NCBI RefSeq assembly: GCF_013267195.1
Contig: NZ_CP053941.1
Span: 806,001-870,000, forward strand
Length of the DNA: 64,000 nucleotides
Source of the DNA: Halorubrum salinarum
Lineage (GTDB): Archaea; Halobacteriota; Halobacteria; Halobacteriales; Haloferacaceae
Direction of reading: 5' to 3'
Shown here: positions 53,941 to 62,883 of the stretch, in pieces
Layout: each line of letters begins with the position of its first letter
How positions within the stretch are numbered: the stretch's first letter is position 1
The notes under the pieces: model-generated
The model's database searches: none
What the model saw: the letters and a program-made list of their open reading frames with translations, nothing else
Told to the model about the DNA's origin: nothing
Translations under genes and position numbers: made by a program

Positions 53941-54945
53941 CTATCCCTGGGCCCGCTCGATCGCGTCTTCGAGCTTCTCCATCTGCTCTTCCTGCGTCTC
54001 CTCGGTGGCGGGCACGTACCCCACGTCGCCGGCGACGAGGTCCTCGTTCGTCGTCTGCTCGACGAAGTACCGGGCGAACTCCGCGATGTGCTCCTCGGCG
54101 AGCGACTCGATCGAGGGGTAGGTGAACAGGGGCCGCGAGAGCGGGGTGTACTCGCCCGAGGACGCCGTTTCGAGGCTCGGCTCGACCGGTCCGTCGCCGT
54201 CGTCGATCCCGAGCGCCTTCAGCTGGTCGGGGTTCTGGAAGTAGTACGCGAACCCGAAGTAGCCGATGGCGTACTCGTCGCCGGCGACGCCGTTGGCGAT
54301 GCTGTTGTCCTGCTCGGTCGCCTGGTAGTCGCTGGTGTGGCCCTCCTCGCCGAGGATCGCCTCGATGAAGTAGTCGTAGGTGCCGGAGGTGTCGGCGGCG
54401 CCGAAGCGGTTTATCTCCTCGTTCGGGAACTCGTCGCGGACCTCGTCCCACGTCTGGGCGGGGTCCGACTTCCAGATCTGCGCGAGCTCCTCGGTCGTGA
54501 GCGAGTCGATCCAGTCGGCGTCGGGGTTGACGACGACCGTGAGCGCGTCGGTCGCCGCGATCAGCTCGATGTACTCGACGCCGTTCTCCGCGCACAGCTC
54601 CTCCTCCGCCGGCTGGATCGGGCGGCTCGCGTTGTTGAAGTCGGTGTCGCCCGTACAGAAGAAGTTCGAGAAGCCGCCGCCGGACCCGGTCGAACTGATG
54701 TCGGGGTCAACGCCGGGGTGCTCCTCGGCGAAGTCCTCCATGATCGCGCTCATCAGCGGGAACACCGTGCTCGAACCGGCGATGTTGATCGGTCCGGAGA
54801 GCTCGTCGCCGCCGTCCGAGCCGTCCCCGCCGTCGGAGCTCTGGGTACAGCCCGCGAGTCCCAGCGCCCCGGCGCCGGCGATCGCCGCGAGCGATTTGCG
54901 CCGTGTGATTCCCGTTGCGTCCGCGTCGTGGCTGGAAGCCATCAC
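53941..54945 (-). CDS. pstS: Phosphate-binding lipoprotein PstS
   Basis: A 334-residue secreted binding protein. A twin-arginine signal (ITRRKSLAAIAGAGALGLAG) ends in the lipobox LAGC with C33, so it is exported folded and lipid-anchored, usual in haloarchaea. Phosphate-site features INIAGSSTVFPLMSAIMEDF, SSTGSGGGFSNFF and SRPIQPAEEE are visible. A TATA-like TACTTAACC lies ~25-30 nt upstream (54965-54974). Confidence 0.95.
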   Translation of the reverse strand: MMASSHDADATGITRRKSLAAIAGAGALGLAGCTQSSDGGDGSDGGDELSGPINIAGSSTVFPLMSAIMEDFAEEHPGVDPDISSTGSGGGFSNFFCTGDTDFNNASRPIQPAEEELCAENGVEYIELIAATDALTVVVNPDADWIDSLTTEELAQIWKSDPAQTWDEVRDEFPNEEINRFGAADTSGTYDYFIEAILGEEGHTSDYQATEQDNSIANGVAGDEYAIGYFGFAYYFQNPDQLKALGIDDGDGPVEPSLETASSGEYTPLSRPLFTYPSIESLAEEHIAEFARYFVEQTTNEDLVAGDVGYVPATEETQEEQMEKLEDAIERAQG

Positions 54946-55036
54946 CAGTTGATGAGCGAGTTCCGGTTAAGTAGTATGCTATGAGCGGTATGTGGGAACG
55001 CGTACGGCCCGGTACGAGTACGTTTCTGTATGTTCC

Positions 55037-55054
55037 CTATATAGCAGTATATAG
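55037..55054. promoter_or_regulatory. Perfect TATA-containing palindrome CTATATA-GCAG-TATATAG
   Basis: An 18-bp perfect palindrome midway between pstS and the divergent small gene. It supplies a TATA-like sequence on either strand, and may be a bidirectional promoter element or operator. Confidence 0.5.
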
Positions 55055-55135
55055 CCACCCGAGCGATGGTCGCGGCCGAGAAGCGAGCAGCCCGGGACGT
55101 AGTTTTAAGTCCCCGTACCGGGAGAACCCGGACGA

Positions 55136-55432
55136 ATGACCCCTCCCACGACCGACGGGCCGCCCGCGCCGACGACCTCCAGGGAGGAGGCGTGGGTCGC
55201 CCACGCCGCGCTGATCGACGCCGCGACCGCCGCCACCGACGACGACAGGCCGTACCACCGTTCGATCGAGTCGATAGAGCGGGGCGCGGCGCTCGACGAC
55301 GAGGGAATCGCCCTGCTCAGAGACGCGCTCGTCGACTACCTCGGCGACGCGCCGGTCCGCGACCGCGCCCCCGGGCGGGCGCTGTTGCGGCGCACCGACG
55401 ACGCGGTCGACGCGCAGTCGAGCCACGCGTAG
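55136..55432 (+). CDS. Small hypothetical haloarchaeal protein (DUF7853-like)
   Basis: A 98-residue acidic protein. The pattern EEAWVAHAALIDAATAAT, then IALLRDALVDYLGDAPVRDR and LLRRTDDAV, is typical of a family of short helical haloarchaeal proteins that I associate with DUF7853. No catalytic motif. It is divergent from pstS. Confidence 0.65.
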   Translation: MTPPTTDGPPAPTTSREEAWVAHAALIDAATAATDDDRPYHRSIESIERGAALDDEGIALLRDALVDYLGDAPVRDRAPGRALLRRTDDAVDAQSSHA

Positions 55433-55505
55433 GACCGACGGACGCTGGGTGCGAGTCCCCGCCGCGAGAGTCTCAGCCCCGACCGAGAGCGGCGAATTCC
55501 GGCCG

Positions 55506-57683
55506 CTACGAGCCGGCCTCCACCGCCTCGATCAGCAGCTCCGCGACGTCGACGATCTCCACGTCGTCCTCGAAGTTCCCCGTCTTCCGACCGTCCTCGA
55601 ACATCGTCGTACACATCGGGCAGGCGACGACGAACTTCTCTATCGCGGCGCCCGCGTCGGTGTCCTCGACCGCCTCGCGGAGGCGCTCCTCGCTCGGCTT
55701 GACCGCCTCCTCGTGTTCGGTCCAGAGGCCGCCGCCGCCGCCGCCACAGCAGAACGAGTCGTCCCGCGAGCGGGGCATCTCGTAGAGGTCGGCGCCGGTC
55801 GCCCGGATCAGCTCGCGGGGCGCCTCGTACTCGTCGTTGTACCGGCCGAGGTGGCAGGGGTCGTGGTAGGTGACGGTGTAGTCGAGCTCGTCGCCGGCGA
55901 GGCCGAGCCGCCCCTCGTCGACCAGCTCCTCGACCACTTGCGTCCAGTGGAACACGTCGACCGCGCCGTCCGCGTTCCACGGCTCCTCGCGGTCGAACGG
56001 CATCATCGGGTCGTCCGCGAACTCCGCGAAGTCGACCTCGGGGTACTCGTTTTTGATGGTGTTGTACGAGTGCGGGTCGGTACAGACGATGTTCTCGAAC
56101 TCGCAGTCCGCGAACGTCTCGACGTGGTGGCCGGCGAGTTCGAGGTAGAGGAACTCCTCGCCGATCCGTCGGATGTCGTTGCCGTCCGTCTTCTCGTCGT
56201 CGAACAGGATGCCGAACGACACGTCGGCCTCGTCGAACAGGCGCGCGAGCGCGCGGGCGACCTTCTTGTTCCGGTCGTCGAAGCTCGGGTAGTCGCCGAC
56301 GTACCAGAGGTACTCGACCTCGGTCTCGCGAGCGTCCGGCACGTCGACGGCGTCGTCGAGGTCGTCGGTCCAGTCGCCGCGGGCCGACTGCGACTCGCCG
56401 AAGGTGTTCCCCTTCCCCATCACGTCCTGGAACACGTCCTGGAGGTTCGAGTCGACCGCCCCCTCGTCGACGAGCTGGCGGTTCATCTTCGTGAAGGAGG
56501 TGAGGTGTTCGATGTCGACGGGGCAGGCGTCCATACACGCCATACAGGACATACACGACTCCATCGACTCGGCGTCGATGACGCCGCCCTCGTCGGCGAC
56601 GATGGGGACAGTTCCCCCGTCTGCGCTCGCGACACCACCGTCCGTCGCCACCGCACCGCCGTTGCCTGCGACCGGATCGTCGCTCACCGACTCGCGGTAC
56701 GACTTCAGGTCGAGGATGACGTTCCGCGGGTCGAGGTTCCGGCCGACGGTGTCGGCGGGGCAGGCGTCGGTACACCGCCCGCACTTGGTACAGGCGTCGC
56801 CGTCGAGCAGCTCCTTCCACGTGAAGTCGTCGAGCGACTCGGCGTTTGTGTGATCGAGGTCGGCCGGGACGTTCGGGAGCCGCGCGCCCGCCTTCTCGTC
56901 TCGGGCGACGACGTTCGCGAACGACGAGATCATGTGGAACGGCTTCGCGTAGGGGATCCACGCGACGAACGCGAACGCGAGCAGCGAGTGGCTCCACCAG
57001 AGGGCGCCGTATATCGACTCCGCGCCCGCGGCCGTGAGCCCGGCCGCCTCCAGCCCGGTCGCGAGCGCCATCCCGACGAAGCTCACGGTCTCGGTCGCCC
57101 GCTGCGGCTGGCCGACCATGCTCACGCCCTCGACGAGGAAGCCGCCGACGCCGAGGAGGAACAGCGTCCAGACGAACGCGTCGTCTTCGAGGGAGGTGTG
57201 TTTGCCCCACAGCCGCCCCTCGCGCTGCCGGTAGCGGCGGAACGCGGCCATGCCGACGCCGACGACGAACAGCAGGCCGAACGCGTCGACGGCGAACTGG
57301 TAGGCGAGGTAGAAGTCGCCGACCCAGAAGGACTCGCCGGTGAGCGGGCGGTAGAGGTCGATGTCGATCCCGAGGATCGTCGTCGCGACGAGTAAGACGA
57401 GGAACCCCCACAGCACGAACGTGTGCATCACGCCGGTGTAGAGGTCCCCGTCGAACTGGTTCTCGTTCGCGAGGACGGTCTTCGTCGCGGCGACGACCCG
57501 GCCGGGCAGGTTCGACAGCCGGTCCCGCGGGTCGGCGCCGCCGCGTGCGTACGCCGCGAACCGCGCGTAGACGCCGTACAGAAAGACGAGGACCGCGACG
57601 GCGGCGAGCCAGTAGAACGCCGCCTTCCCCACCGGACCGATCGTCCAGAAGGTCTCTCGGGTGGCCGCCTGTAGGGGAGTCAT
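55506..57683 (-). CDS. Membrane iron-sulfur oxidoreductase (HdrD/GlpC-like)
   Basis: A 725-residue protein. The first ~270 residues are a nitrate-reductase-gamma-like membrane part with about six spans and histidines that could bind heme. Two ferredoxin motifs follow: CTKCGRCTDACP near 310 and CMSCMACMDACP near 372. The C-terminal part has two CCG domains (YHDPCHLGRYND and CCGGGGGGLW), as in heterodisulfide-reductase HdrD. A Gly/Ala/Asp-rich insert of ~36 residues separates the clusters. Haloarchaeal proteins of this type are thought to link soluble electron donors such as ETF to quinone; that is inference. Confidence 0.85.
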   Translation of the reverse strand: MTPLQAATRETFWTIGPVGKAAFYWLAAVAVLVFLYGVYARFAAYARGGADPRDRLSNLPGRVVAATKTVLANENQFDGDLYTGVMHTFVLWGFLVLLVATTILGIDIDLYRPLTGESFWVGDFYLAYQFAVDAFGLLFVVGVGMAAFRRYRQREGRLWGKHTSLEDDAFVWTLFLLGVGGFLVEGVSMVGQPQRATETVSFVGMALATGLEAAGLTAAGAESIYGALWWSHSLLAFAFVAWIPYAKPFHMISSFANVVARDEKAGARLPNVPADLDHTNAESLDDFTWKELLDGDACTKCGRCTDACPADTVGRNLDPRNVILDLKSYRESVSDDPVAGNGGAVATDGGVASADGGTVPIVADEGGVIDAESMESCMSCMACMDACPVDIEHLTSFTKMNRQLVDEGAVDSNLQDVFQDVMGKGNTFGESQSARGDWTDDLDDAVDVPDARETEVEYLWYVGDYPSFDDRNKKVARALARLFDEADVSFGILFDDEKTDGNDIRRIGEEFLYLELAGHHVETFADCEFENIVCTDPHSYNTIKNEYPEVDFAEFADDPMMPFDREEPWNADGAVDVFHWTQVVEELVDEGRLGLAGDELDYTVTYHDPCHLGRYNDEYEAPRELIRATGADLYEMPRSRDDSFCCGGGGGGLWTEHEEAVKPSEERLREAVEDTDAGAAIEKFVVACPMCTTMFEDGRKTGNFEDDVEIVDVAELLIEAVEAGS

Positions 57684-57782
57684 GATCGATCACCGGGATA
57701 CGGCGAGGTTAAAACTTGCCACAACGCGGCGGTCGTCGCTCGGCGTTCACCCGATCCGAGGCGGTCGCCCCCGGCGGGACGC

Positions 57783-58496
57783 TCACGCGATCCGCAGGAC
57801 GGCGGCCGCGAACAGGCACCCGGCGAGCGCCAGCGCCGGGGCGTCGACGCGCCGGAACGCCAGCCGCGGGAGCGTCGGGTTCCACGCGAAACAGCGGGCG
57901 ACGAGCGCCGTCCCGAGCCGGTCGGCCCGTGAGAGCGCGCGGTCGATCCCAGCGACGGCGACGATCCGCATCCGGTCGCGGACGGGGCGCTCGCCGCCGA
58001 GGCGCGCCCGCATGGCGTCGCGCGCCGCGAACAGGTCGCGCCGCAGGAGCGGCAGGAACCGGAAGACGAGCGCGACGCCCGCGCCGAGGAAGACGCCCGG
58101 TCGCCCCGGTATCGTTCGCTGGACCGCCGCGCGCGACTCCCGGACCGGCGTCGACCGGACGTACGCGGCCGCGACGACCAAGATGAGGAAGACGCGGTAG
58201 CTCGCGAGCGCCGTGCCGGCCGCGCGCTCGACCCGAAACCACGGCGCGCCGAGGGTCGCGCCGGCCACGAGCGGTGCGACGAGGAGGAACGGGAGCGCGA
58301 CCCGGTACGCCCAGAGGTCGCGGGCGCCGCCGTCGGCCGCGAGGAGGCAGGAGGCGGCGAGAGGGGTGAGGACGGCGAGCCCGCGCGGCGTGGTGTACGC
58401 GTACGCCGCCGCCGCGAAGGCGACCTGGACGAGCAGCTTCGAGCGCGGGTCGAGGCGGTGGCCGACCGAGTCGCCGGGGACGTACGACAGCGTCAT
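57783..58496 (-). CDS. ECF transporter transmembrane protein (BioN/CbiQ type)
   Basis: A 237-residue EcfT protein with about five spans. The opening LSYVPGDSVGHRLDPRSKLL and the paired Ala-Arg-Gly-type coupling helices (SRADRLGTALVARCF) are CbiQ/BioN features. It couples ATP hydrolysis by the adjacent ATPase to the BioY substrate subunit. It overlaps the ATPase stop by four bases. Confidence 0.87.
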   Translation of the reverse strand: MTLSYVPGDSVGHRLDPRSKLLVQVAFAAAAYAYTTPRGLAVLTPLAASCLLAADGGARDLWAYRVALPFLLVAPLVAGATLGAPWFRVERAAGTALASYRVFLILVVAAAYVRSTPVRESRAAVQRTIPGRPGVFLGAGVALVFRFLPLLRRDLFAARDAMRARLGGERPVRDRMRIVAVAGIDRALSRADRLGTALVARCFAWNPTLPRLAFRRVDAPALALAGCLFAAAVLRIA

Positions 58497-59242
58497 CCGT
58501 CGCTCGGGCGGGGCGCGGCGAGGTCGCCCTCGGGGACGCGCACGTCGAGCCCGGGGAGCGCCGCGGCCGCCTCGGCCGGCGGGGCGTCGACGGCGACGCG
58601 GCCGTCCGCTAAGCCGACCACGCGGTCGGCGACGCCGAACACGTCCCGGAGGTCGTGGGTGACGACGACGACGCCGGTCCCCTCGCGGCGGAGCGCGCGG
58701 AGCCGCTCGACGACCGAGCGCCGCGCCGGCTCGTCGAGGCCGGTGAACGGCTCGTCCAAGACGAGGTGGTCGGGCTCCATCGCCAGCGCGCCGGCGATCG
58801 CGACGCGCTCGCGCTCGCCGCCCGACAGCGACGCGATCCGGTCGGTCTCGCGGCCGGCCATGTTGACGGCGTCGAGCGCGGCCTCGACGCGGCGGTCTAT
58901 CTCCGCGTGCGCGAGGCCGAGGTTCTCCGGCCCGAAGGCCACGTCGGCGCCGACGGTCGCCGCGACGAACTGGTCGCGGGGGTCCTGAAACACCATCCCG
59001 ACCGCGGTCCGGGCAGCGACGAGGTCGGTCTCGACGGGGGTCCCGTTGACCGTCACGCGGCCGGCGTCGGGGTCGACGAGCCCGTTGAACGTCCGGACCA
59101 GCGTCGTCTTCCCGGAGCCGTTCGCGCCAGCGACGATCAGGAACTGGCCGTCGGGGATCGAGAGGGAGACGTCGTCGACGGCCGTGACGCCGCCCTCATC
59201 GGCCCCGTCGTACCGACAGGTGACCTCCTGGACCTCGATCAC
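58493..59242 (-). CDS. ECF transporter ATPase (BioM/EcfA type)
   Basis: A 249-residue ATPase. Walker A GANGSGKTT at 39-47, signature LSGGERERVAIAGALAMEPD, Walker B HLVLDEPFTGLD, and H-loop VVVTHDLRDV. It starts with GTG at 59242, 10 nt after the bioY stop, giving the operon bioY-ATPase-EcfT. Confidence 0.9.
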   Translation of the reverse strand: MIEVQEVTCRYDGADEGGVTAVDDVSLSIPDGQFLIVAGANGSGKTTLVRTFNGLVDPDAGRVTVNGTPVETDLVAARTAVGMVFQDPRDQFVAATVGADVAFGPENLGLAHAEIDRRVEAALDAVNMAGRETDRIASLSGGERERVAIAGALAMEPDHLVLDEPFTGLDEPARRSVVERLRALRREGTGVVVVTHDLRDVFGVADRVVGLADGRVAVDAPPAEAAAALPGLDVRVPEGDLAAPRPSDG

Positions 59243-59252
59243 GGGGGGCCCC

Positions 59253-59834
59253 TCACCGCGCCGCGATCGCGTCCGATCGGACGATGCCGATCGCCGCGGC
59301 CATCTTCGCGCCCTCGGCCGGGAGGAAGACCACGGCGCCCTGGATCACCGACTCCGCGAGGGTGAGGTCGAGCGTCAGGTAGAGGCCGGCGATCCCCATC
59401 GCGTAGACGACGACCGTCCCCGCGGTCATGGCGGCCACGAGGAGCGGGGCGGAGACGGCGTCGAGGTCGCGGAGCGCGGCGCCGCGGTGGGCGATCGCCC
59501 CCACGAGTCCGGCCGCGAGCGGGTACGACCAGAGGTAGCCGCCGGTCGCGCCCACGAGCTCGCCGAAGCCCGCCGCGCCGCCGGAGAACACCGGCGCGCC
59601 GAGCGCCCCGGCCGCGAGGTAGAGGACCAGCGCGGCGGCGCCCCAGACGGGGCCGAGGAAGATCCCGGCGAGGAACACGCCGAGCACCTGGAGCGTGACG
59701 GGCGCGGGCGACACCGGGAACGGGAACGATACGTACGCGAACGCGCCGACGAGCGCCGCGAACAGCGCGGCGCGCGCGAGGTTCGTCGCCGCCTCGTCGC
59801 CGACGAGGTCGACGGACTCCGTGTTCGTTGCCAT
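59253..59834 (-). CDS. bioY: Biotin ECF transporter substrate subunit BioY
   Basis: A 193-residue six-span protein. FPFPVSPAPVTLQVLGVFLA, GPVWGAAALVLYLAAGALGA and GELVGATGGYLWSYPLAAGL are BioY hallmarks of the biotin site. It works with the ATPase and EcfT encoded downstream. ATG 59834 is the first Met before the N-terminal region; a BirA-type operator lies 12 nt further upstream. Confidence 0.93.
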   Translation of the reverse strand: MATNTESVDLVGDEAATNLARAALFAALVGAFAYVSFPFPVSPAPVTLQVLGVFLAGIFLGPVWGAAALVLYLAAGALGAPVFSGGAAGFGELVGATGGYLWSYPLAAGLVGAIAHRGAALRDLDAVSAPLLVAAMTAGTVVVYAMGIAGLYLTLDLTLAESVIQGAVVFLPAEGAKMAAAIGIVRSDAIAAR

Positions 59835-59845
59835 GGCTGAACGGA

Positions 59846-59879
59846 CTCGTAAACCAACTTCAACGTAGCGGTTTACGAG
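59846..59879. promoter_or_regulatory. BirA operator of the biotin transporter operon
   Basis: CTCGTAAACC (59846-59855) and GGTTTACGAG (59870-59879) form a perfect 10-bp inverted repeat with a 14-bp spacer. The core GTAAACC/GGTTTAC is that of BirA sites in bacteria and archaea, and its place at the bioY promoter fits biotin repression. Confidence 0.85.
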
Positions 59880-59928
59880 CTCGACGCGGCCCGACCGACC
59901 CCGGGTTCGGCCACCGCGAGAGTCCCTA

Positions 59929-59950
59929 GATAATCCTTGGATAATAACGT
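59929..59950 (+). promoter_or_regulatory. TATA region with GATAAT direct repeat before the RHH gene
   Basis: GATAAT at 59929-59934 and 59940-59945, 11 bp apart (about one helical turn). The second copy is at the TATA position, ~30 nt from the ATG at 59981. A candidate autoregulatory site for the RHH protein (inference). Confidence 0.45.
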
Positions 59951-59980
59951 TCATCCCCGCCCGGAGTCCACGGGACGAGT

Positions 59981-60196
59981 ATGCCCAAGATAAGCGTCGA
60001 GATCCCGGCGGAGCTGCTCGCCGACCTCGACGAACACGTCGGCGACGACGGGAAGTTCGTGAACCGCAGCGACGCGGTGCGCGCGTCGATCCGCAAGAAC
60101 CTCGACCTGCTCGACGAGATCGACGCCCGCCACGACCGGCTCGACGGCGACCGCGCGTCGACCGCGGCCGAGTCGCGCGGAGGAGCCGATGAGTAG
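59981..60196 (+). CDS. RHH (CopG-family) regulator
   Basis: A 71-residue protein: MPKISVEIPAELLADLDEHV and FVNRSDAVRASIRKNLDLLD make a complete ribbon-helix-helix fold with an acidic tail. It overlaps the transporter gene downstream by eight bases, implying a shared mRNA and a likely role in regulating it. Confidence 0.87.
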   Translation: MPKISVEIPAELLADLDEHVGDDGKFVNRSDAVRASIRKNLDLLDEIDARHDRLDGDRASTAAESRGGADE

Positions 60197-60908
60197 CCGG
60201 ACCGCGGCCGGCGAGAGCGGCCCCTTCCGGACCGACCCCCTCGACCGGTCGGCGGTCGCGGCGGTCGCGCTGATCACGCTGTTCACCGTCGCGCTCGCGA
60301 CCGCACAGCTCACGGCCGCGAAGGTGCTCGCGCTGCCGCTCCCGGTCGCGCTGCCGGTCGTCGGGCCGGAGATCCTGCTGCCCGGCGCGGCGCTGGCGTA
60401 CGCGCTCACGTTCCTGGCGTCGGACTGCTACGCGGAGCTGTACGGGCGGCGGGCGACGCAGGTGGTCGTCAACGTCGCGTTCCTCGCGAACTTCCTCGTG
60501 TTGGCGCTCGTGTGGTCGACGCTCGCGGCGCCCGGGGTCGACCCCGAGGTGTCGGCCGCCTTCCAGACCGCGCTCGGGCCCGCGGCGAACATCGTCGCCG
60601 GGAGCCTGCTGGCGTACGTCGTCAGTCAGAACTGGGACGTGTTCGTCTTCCACGCGATCCGCGACCGCACCGGCGAGCGCATGCTGTGGCTCCGCAACAT
60701 CGGTTCGACCGCCACGAGCCAGGCGATAGACACCGCCATCTTCGTCGGCGTCGCCTTCTACGTCGCGCCGACCCTGCTCGGCGCCGGTCCGGTGTTCGGG
60801 CCCTCGGCGCTGCTCGCGCTCGGCCTCGGCCAGTACATCCTGAAGCTCGGGATCGCGGTCCTCGACACGCCGGTCGTCTACCTGATCGTCGGCGCGGTCC
60901 GGAACTGA
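60189..60908 (+). CDS. Queuosine-precursor transporter, YhhQ/VUT family
   Basis: A 239-residue membrane protein with about six spans. ALTFLASDCYAELYGRRATQ (near 75-95), VSQNWDVFVFHAIRDRTGER and WLRNIGSTATSQAIDTAIFV are YhhQ-family signatures. The family imports 7-deazaguanine precursors; archaea use these for archaeosine in tRNA. It may have its own start 8 nt inside the RHH gene. Confidence 0.9.
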   Translation: MSSRTAAGESGPFRTDPLDRSAVAAVALITLFTVALATAQLTAAKVLALPLPVALPVVGPEILLPGAALAYALTFLASDCYAELYGRRATQVVVNVAFLANFLVLALVWSTLAAPGVDPEVSAAFQTALGPAANIVAGSLLAYVVSQNWDVFVFHAIRDRTGERMLWLRNIGSTATSQAIDTAIFVGVAFYVAPTLLGAGPVFGPSALLALGLGQYILKLGIAVLDTPVVYLIVGAVRN

Positions 60909-60947
60909 CCGCGTCGCTCGCTCCGCGGCCGCCCTTTCTCGCGACCG

Positions 60948-61994
60948 TCAGCCGACCGCGAGCGCCCGCGCCGCCCGGTCCGGGAGGTCGACCGGGACCT
61001 GCTCGAAGGAGTCGCCCGCGTCGCGGGTGACGAAGAGCCCGCGGTTCGAGAGCGCCCAGACCTCCCCGGCGGTCCGACCCCCGGCCAGCACCGCCCGGTA
61101 GGTGCCCTCGCCCGTCGGGAACCCGCGGTCGTCGAGGCGCTCGAACGCGCCGGGACCGCGCTCGGAGTCCGCCGCTCCTCCCTCCTCGCCGCGCCGGTAG
61201 CGGTAGAGGTAGCTCTCGCCGCGGCGGTGGGCGGCCATCGCGCCCGCGGCCGCGCTGACCAGCGCGGTGTCGGGGTCGCCCGGGTCGACCGCGAGCCCCC
61301 AGGCGTACCCGTGGTCGAGGCCGGCGTCGGGGACGCGCCACGAGTCGCCGCGGTCGTCGCTCTCGGCGAAGCCGTCGCCGGCCGCGGCGTAGACGCGGTC
61401 GGGCGCGTCCGAGTGGGTCGCCATCGCGTGCGTGTCCCGTCGGGCGCCCGCCGGGCGGTCGGTCCACGTCGCGCCGCCGTCCGCGGTCACGGCGAGCGCG
61501 CCCGCCTCGATGCCGACGAGCCACCGCTCGGGGTCGGCCGGGCAGGGCTCGATCCACCGCACGTGGTGGGTGTCCGGCCGGGGCGGGAACGACCACTCGT
61601 CGGCGGAGGGGAGATCCGTCAGGCCGCCGACCGGATCGGCCGTCTCGCCGCCGTCGGCGGAGCGGTACGTCCGCGAGGGCTCCGTCCCGATCCAGACGAC
61701 CGCGGGGTCGTGCGGGCTCGTCGCGACCGCGGTCACCGCGTCGGGACCGGACCCCTCGGGGCCGAGCGTCGAGGCGGCCGCGCGGGCGAACCGCTCGCCG
61801 CCGTCGACGGACCGGAACAGCCCCGCGTCGAACGTCCCCGCGAGGACGCGCGGTCGCCCGGGGTCGTCGCCCCCGGCCTCGCGGCGCGTGACGGAGAGGC
61901 ACTCGACGCGCTGGCCGGAAAGGCGCGTCTCGACCGCGCCGGTCGCGGGGTCGACGATCCGGAGGCCGTCGTCGTAGGCCGCGTAGATGCGCAT
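60948..61994 (-). CDS. BNR/sialidase-like beta-propeller protein
   Basis: A 348-residue protein with repeated BNR-type blades: LFRSVDGGERF, TYRSADGGET, VTADGGATW, ESDDRGDSW and VTRDAGDSFEQ. These Ser/Thr-x-Asp-x-Gly-x-Thr/Ser-Trp-like motifs mark a six- or seven-blade propeller. No signal peptide, so probably cytoplasmic. No glycosidase catalytic residues stand out; function unknown. ATG 61994 starts directly with the first strand (MRIYAAYDDGLRIVD). Confidence 0.8.
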   Translation of the reverse strand: MRIYAAYDDGLRIVDPATGAVETRLSGQRVECLSVTRREAGGDDPGRPRVLAGTFDAGLFRSVDGGERFARAAASTLGPEGSGPDAVTAVATSPHDPAVVWIGTEPSRTYRSADGGETADPVGGLTDLPSADEWSFPPRPDTHHVRWIEPCPADPERWLVGIEAGALAVTADGGATWTDRPAGARRDTHAMATHSDAPDRVYAAAGDGFAESDDRGDSWRVPDAGLDHGYAWGLAVDPGDPDTALVSAAAGAMAAHRRGESYLYRYRRGEEGGAADSERGPGAFERLDDRGFPTGEGTYRAVLAGGRTAGEVWALSNRGLFVTRDAGDSFEQVPVDLPDRAARALAVG

Positions 61995-62139
61995 GGATCG
62001 GGGTTCGGCCAGGAGGCCCAAAAGCGTACGCCGGCGAATCCCGGCGGCGAGGCTTCGGCCCGTCGGCTTGAGACGCGAGCGGAACCGGGGTTCGACGAGC
62101 GCAAGAGACTTATCGCCGCCGCCCGTGTCAACGGTACGC

Positions 62140-62871
62140 ATGGATCTTCGCGTTCAGGGGGACGTACCCCCCGACCCGTTTCTCGGCGCCGCGGACCTCT
62201 TCGAGACCGAGCGCTCCGTGGAGGCGCCGGTCCGCGTCGTGGTCCGCGAGGACCCGGACGAGCGGACCTGGGCCGGCCACTACGACGACCACCACGTGCT
62301 GAACGTCTCCCGGCGGGCCGCCACGAGCGCGATGGCGCGCGAGCTGGCGATCCACGAGCTCGCACACATGGCCCGGTACGAGGAGGGACACCCCTCGCAC
62401 CTCCAGTCGACGGAGGAGGCGCTGTACCTCGGGCTCTCCGGCGAGACAGTGGAGCGCCGCAAGCTCGCGCACTGTTACCAGATCGCGAACCACATGAAAG
62501 ACATCTACGCCGACGACATCACGCTCTCGGTGGCCCCCGCGGACAAGCTGCTCGGCTTCCTCGAATCCACGCTGGCGGCCGCGGTCGCGGACCGCCCCGA
62601 CGTGTCGCGCACCGGCTCGCCGCCGGTGACGGCGGGCGCCGACCCCGAGATAACGGCCGTCAACGCGGCGTTCGCGCTGGCGCTGGTCGAGCGCCACGGC
62701 ATCGCGGGCCCCGACCACCGCATCTACGACCTCGCGCGCGCCGCCGGCAGCGACACCGACGCCGTCGACGTCGACGCGTTCAAGGAGCGCTTCCTCGACC
62801 TCGGCCACGACCCCTCCGAGAGCGACTACCGGAAGGCGCTCGTCGCCGCCGCCCGCGCCTACGCGGTCTGA
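62140..62871 (+). CDS. Zincin-like protein (DUF5781-like)
   Basis: A 243-residue soluble protein. HELAH (about residues 72-76, in LAIHELAHMARYEEGHPSHL) is an HExxH zinc motif, with E in QSTEEALYLGLSGET a possible third ligand. The layout fits a conserved haloarchaeal family I know as DUF5781; proteolytic activity is unproven. A TATA-like ACTTATCG lies ~30 nt upstream of the ATG. Confidence 0.8.
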   Translation: MDLRVQGDVPPDPFLGAADLFETERSVEAPVRVVVREDPDERTWAGHYDDHHVLNVSRRAATSAMARELAIHELAHMARYEEGHPSHLQSTEEALYLGLSGETVERRKLAHCYQIANHMKDIYADDITLSVAPADKLLGFLESTLAAAVADRPDVSRTGSPPVTAGADPEITAVNAAFALALVERHGIAGPDHRIYDLARAAGSDTDAVDVDAFKERFLDLGHDPSESDYRKALVAAARAYAV

Positions 62872-62883
62872 ACGGGGCCAGTC

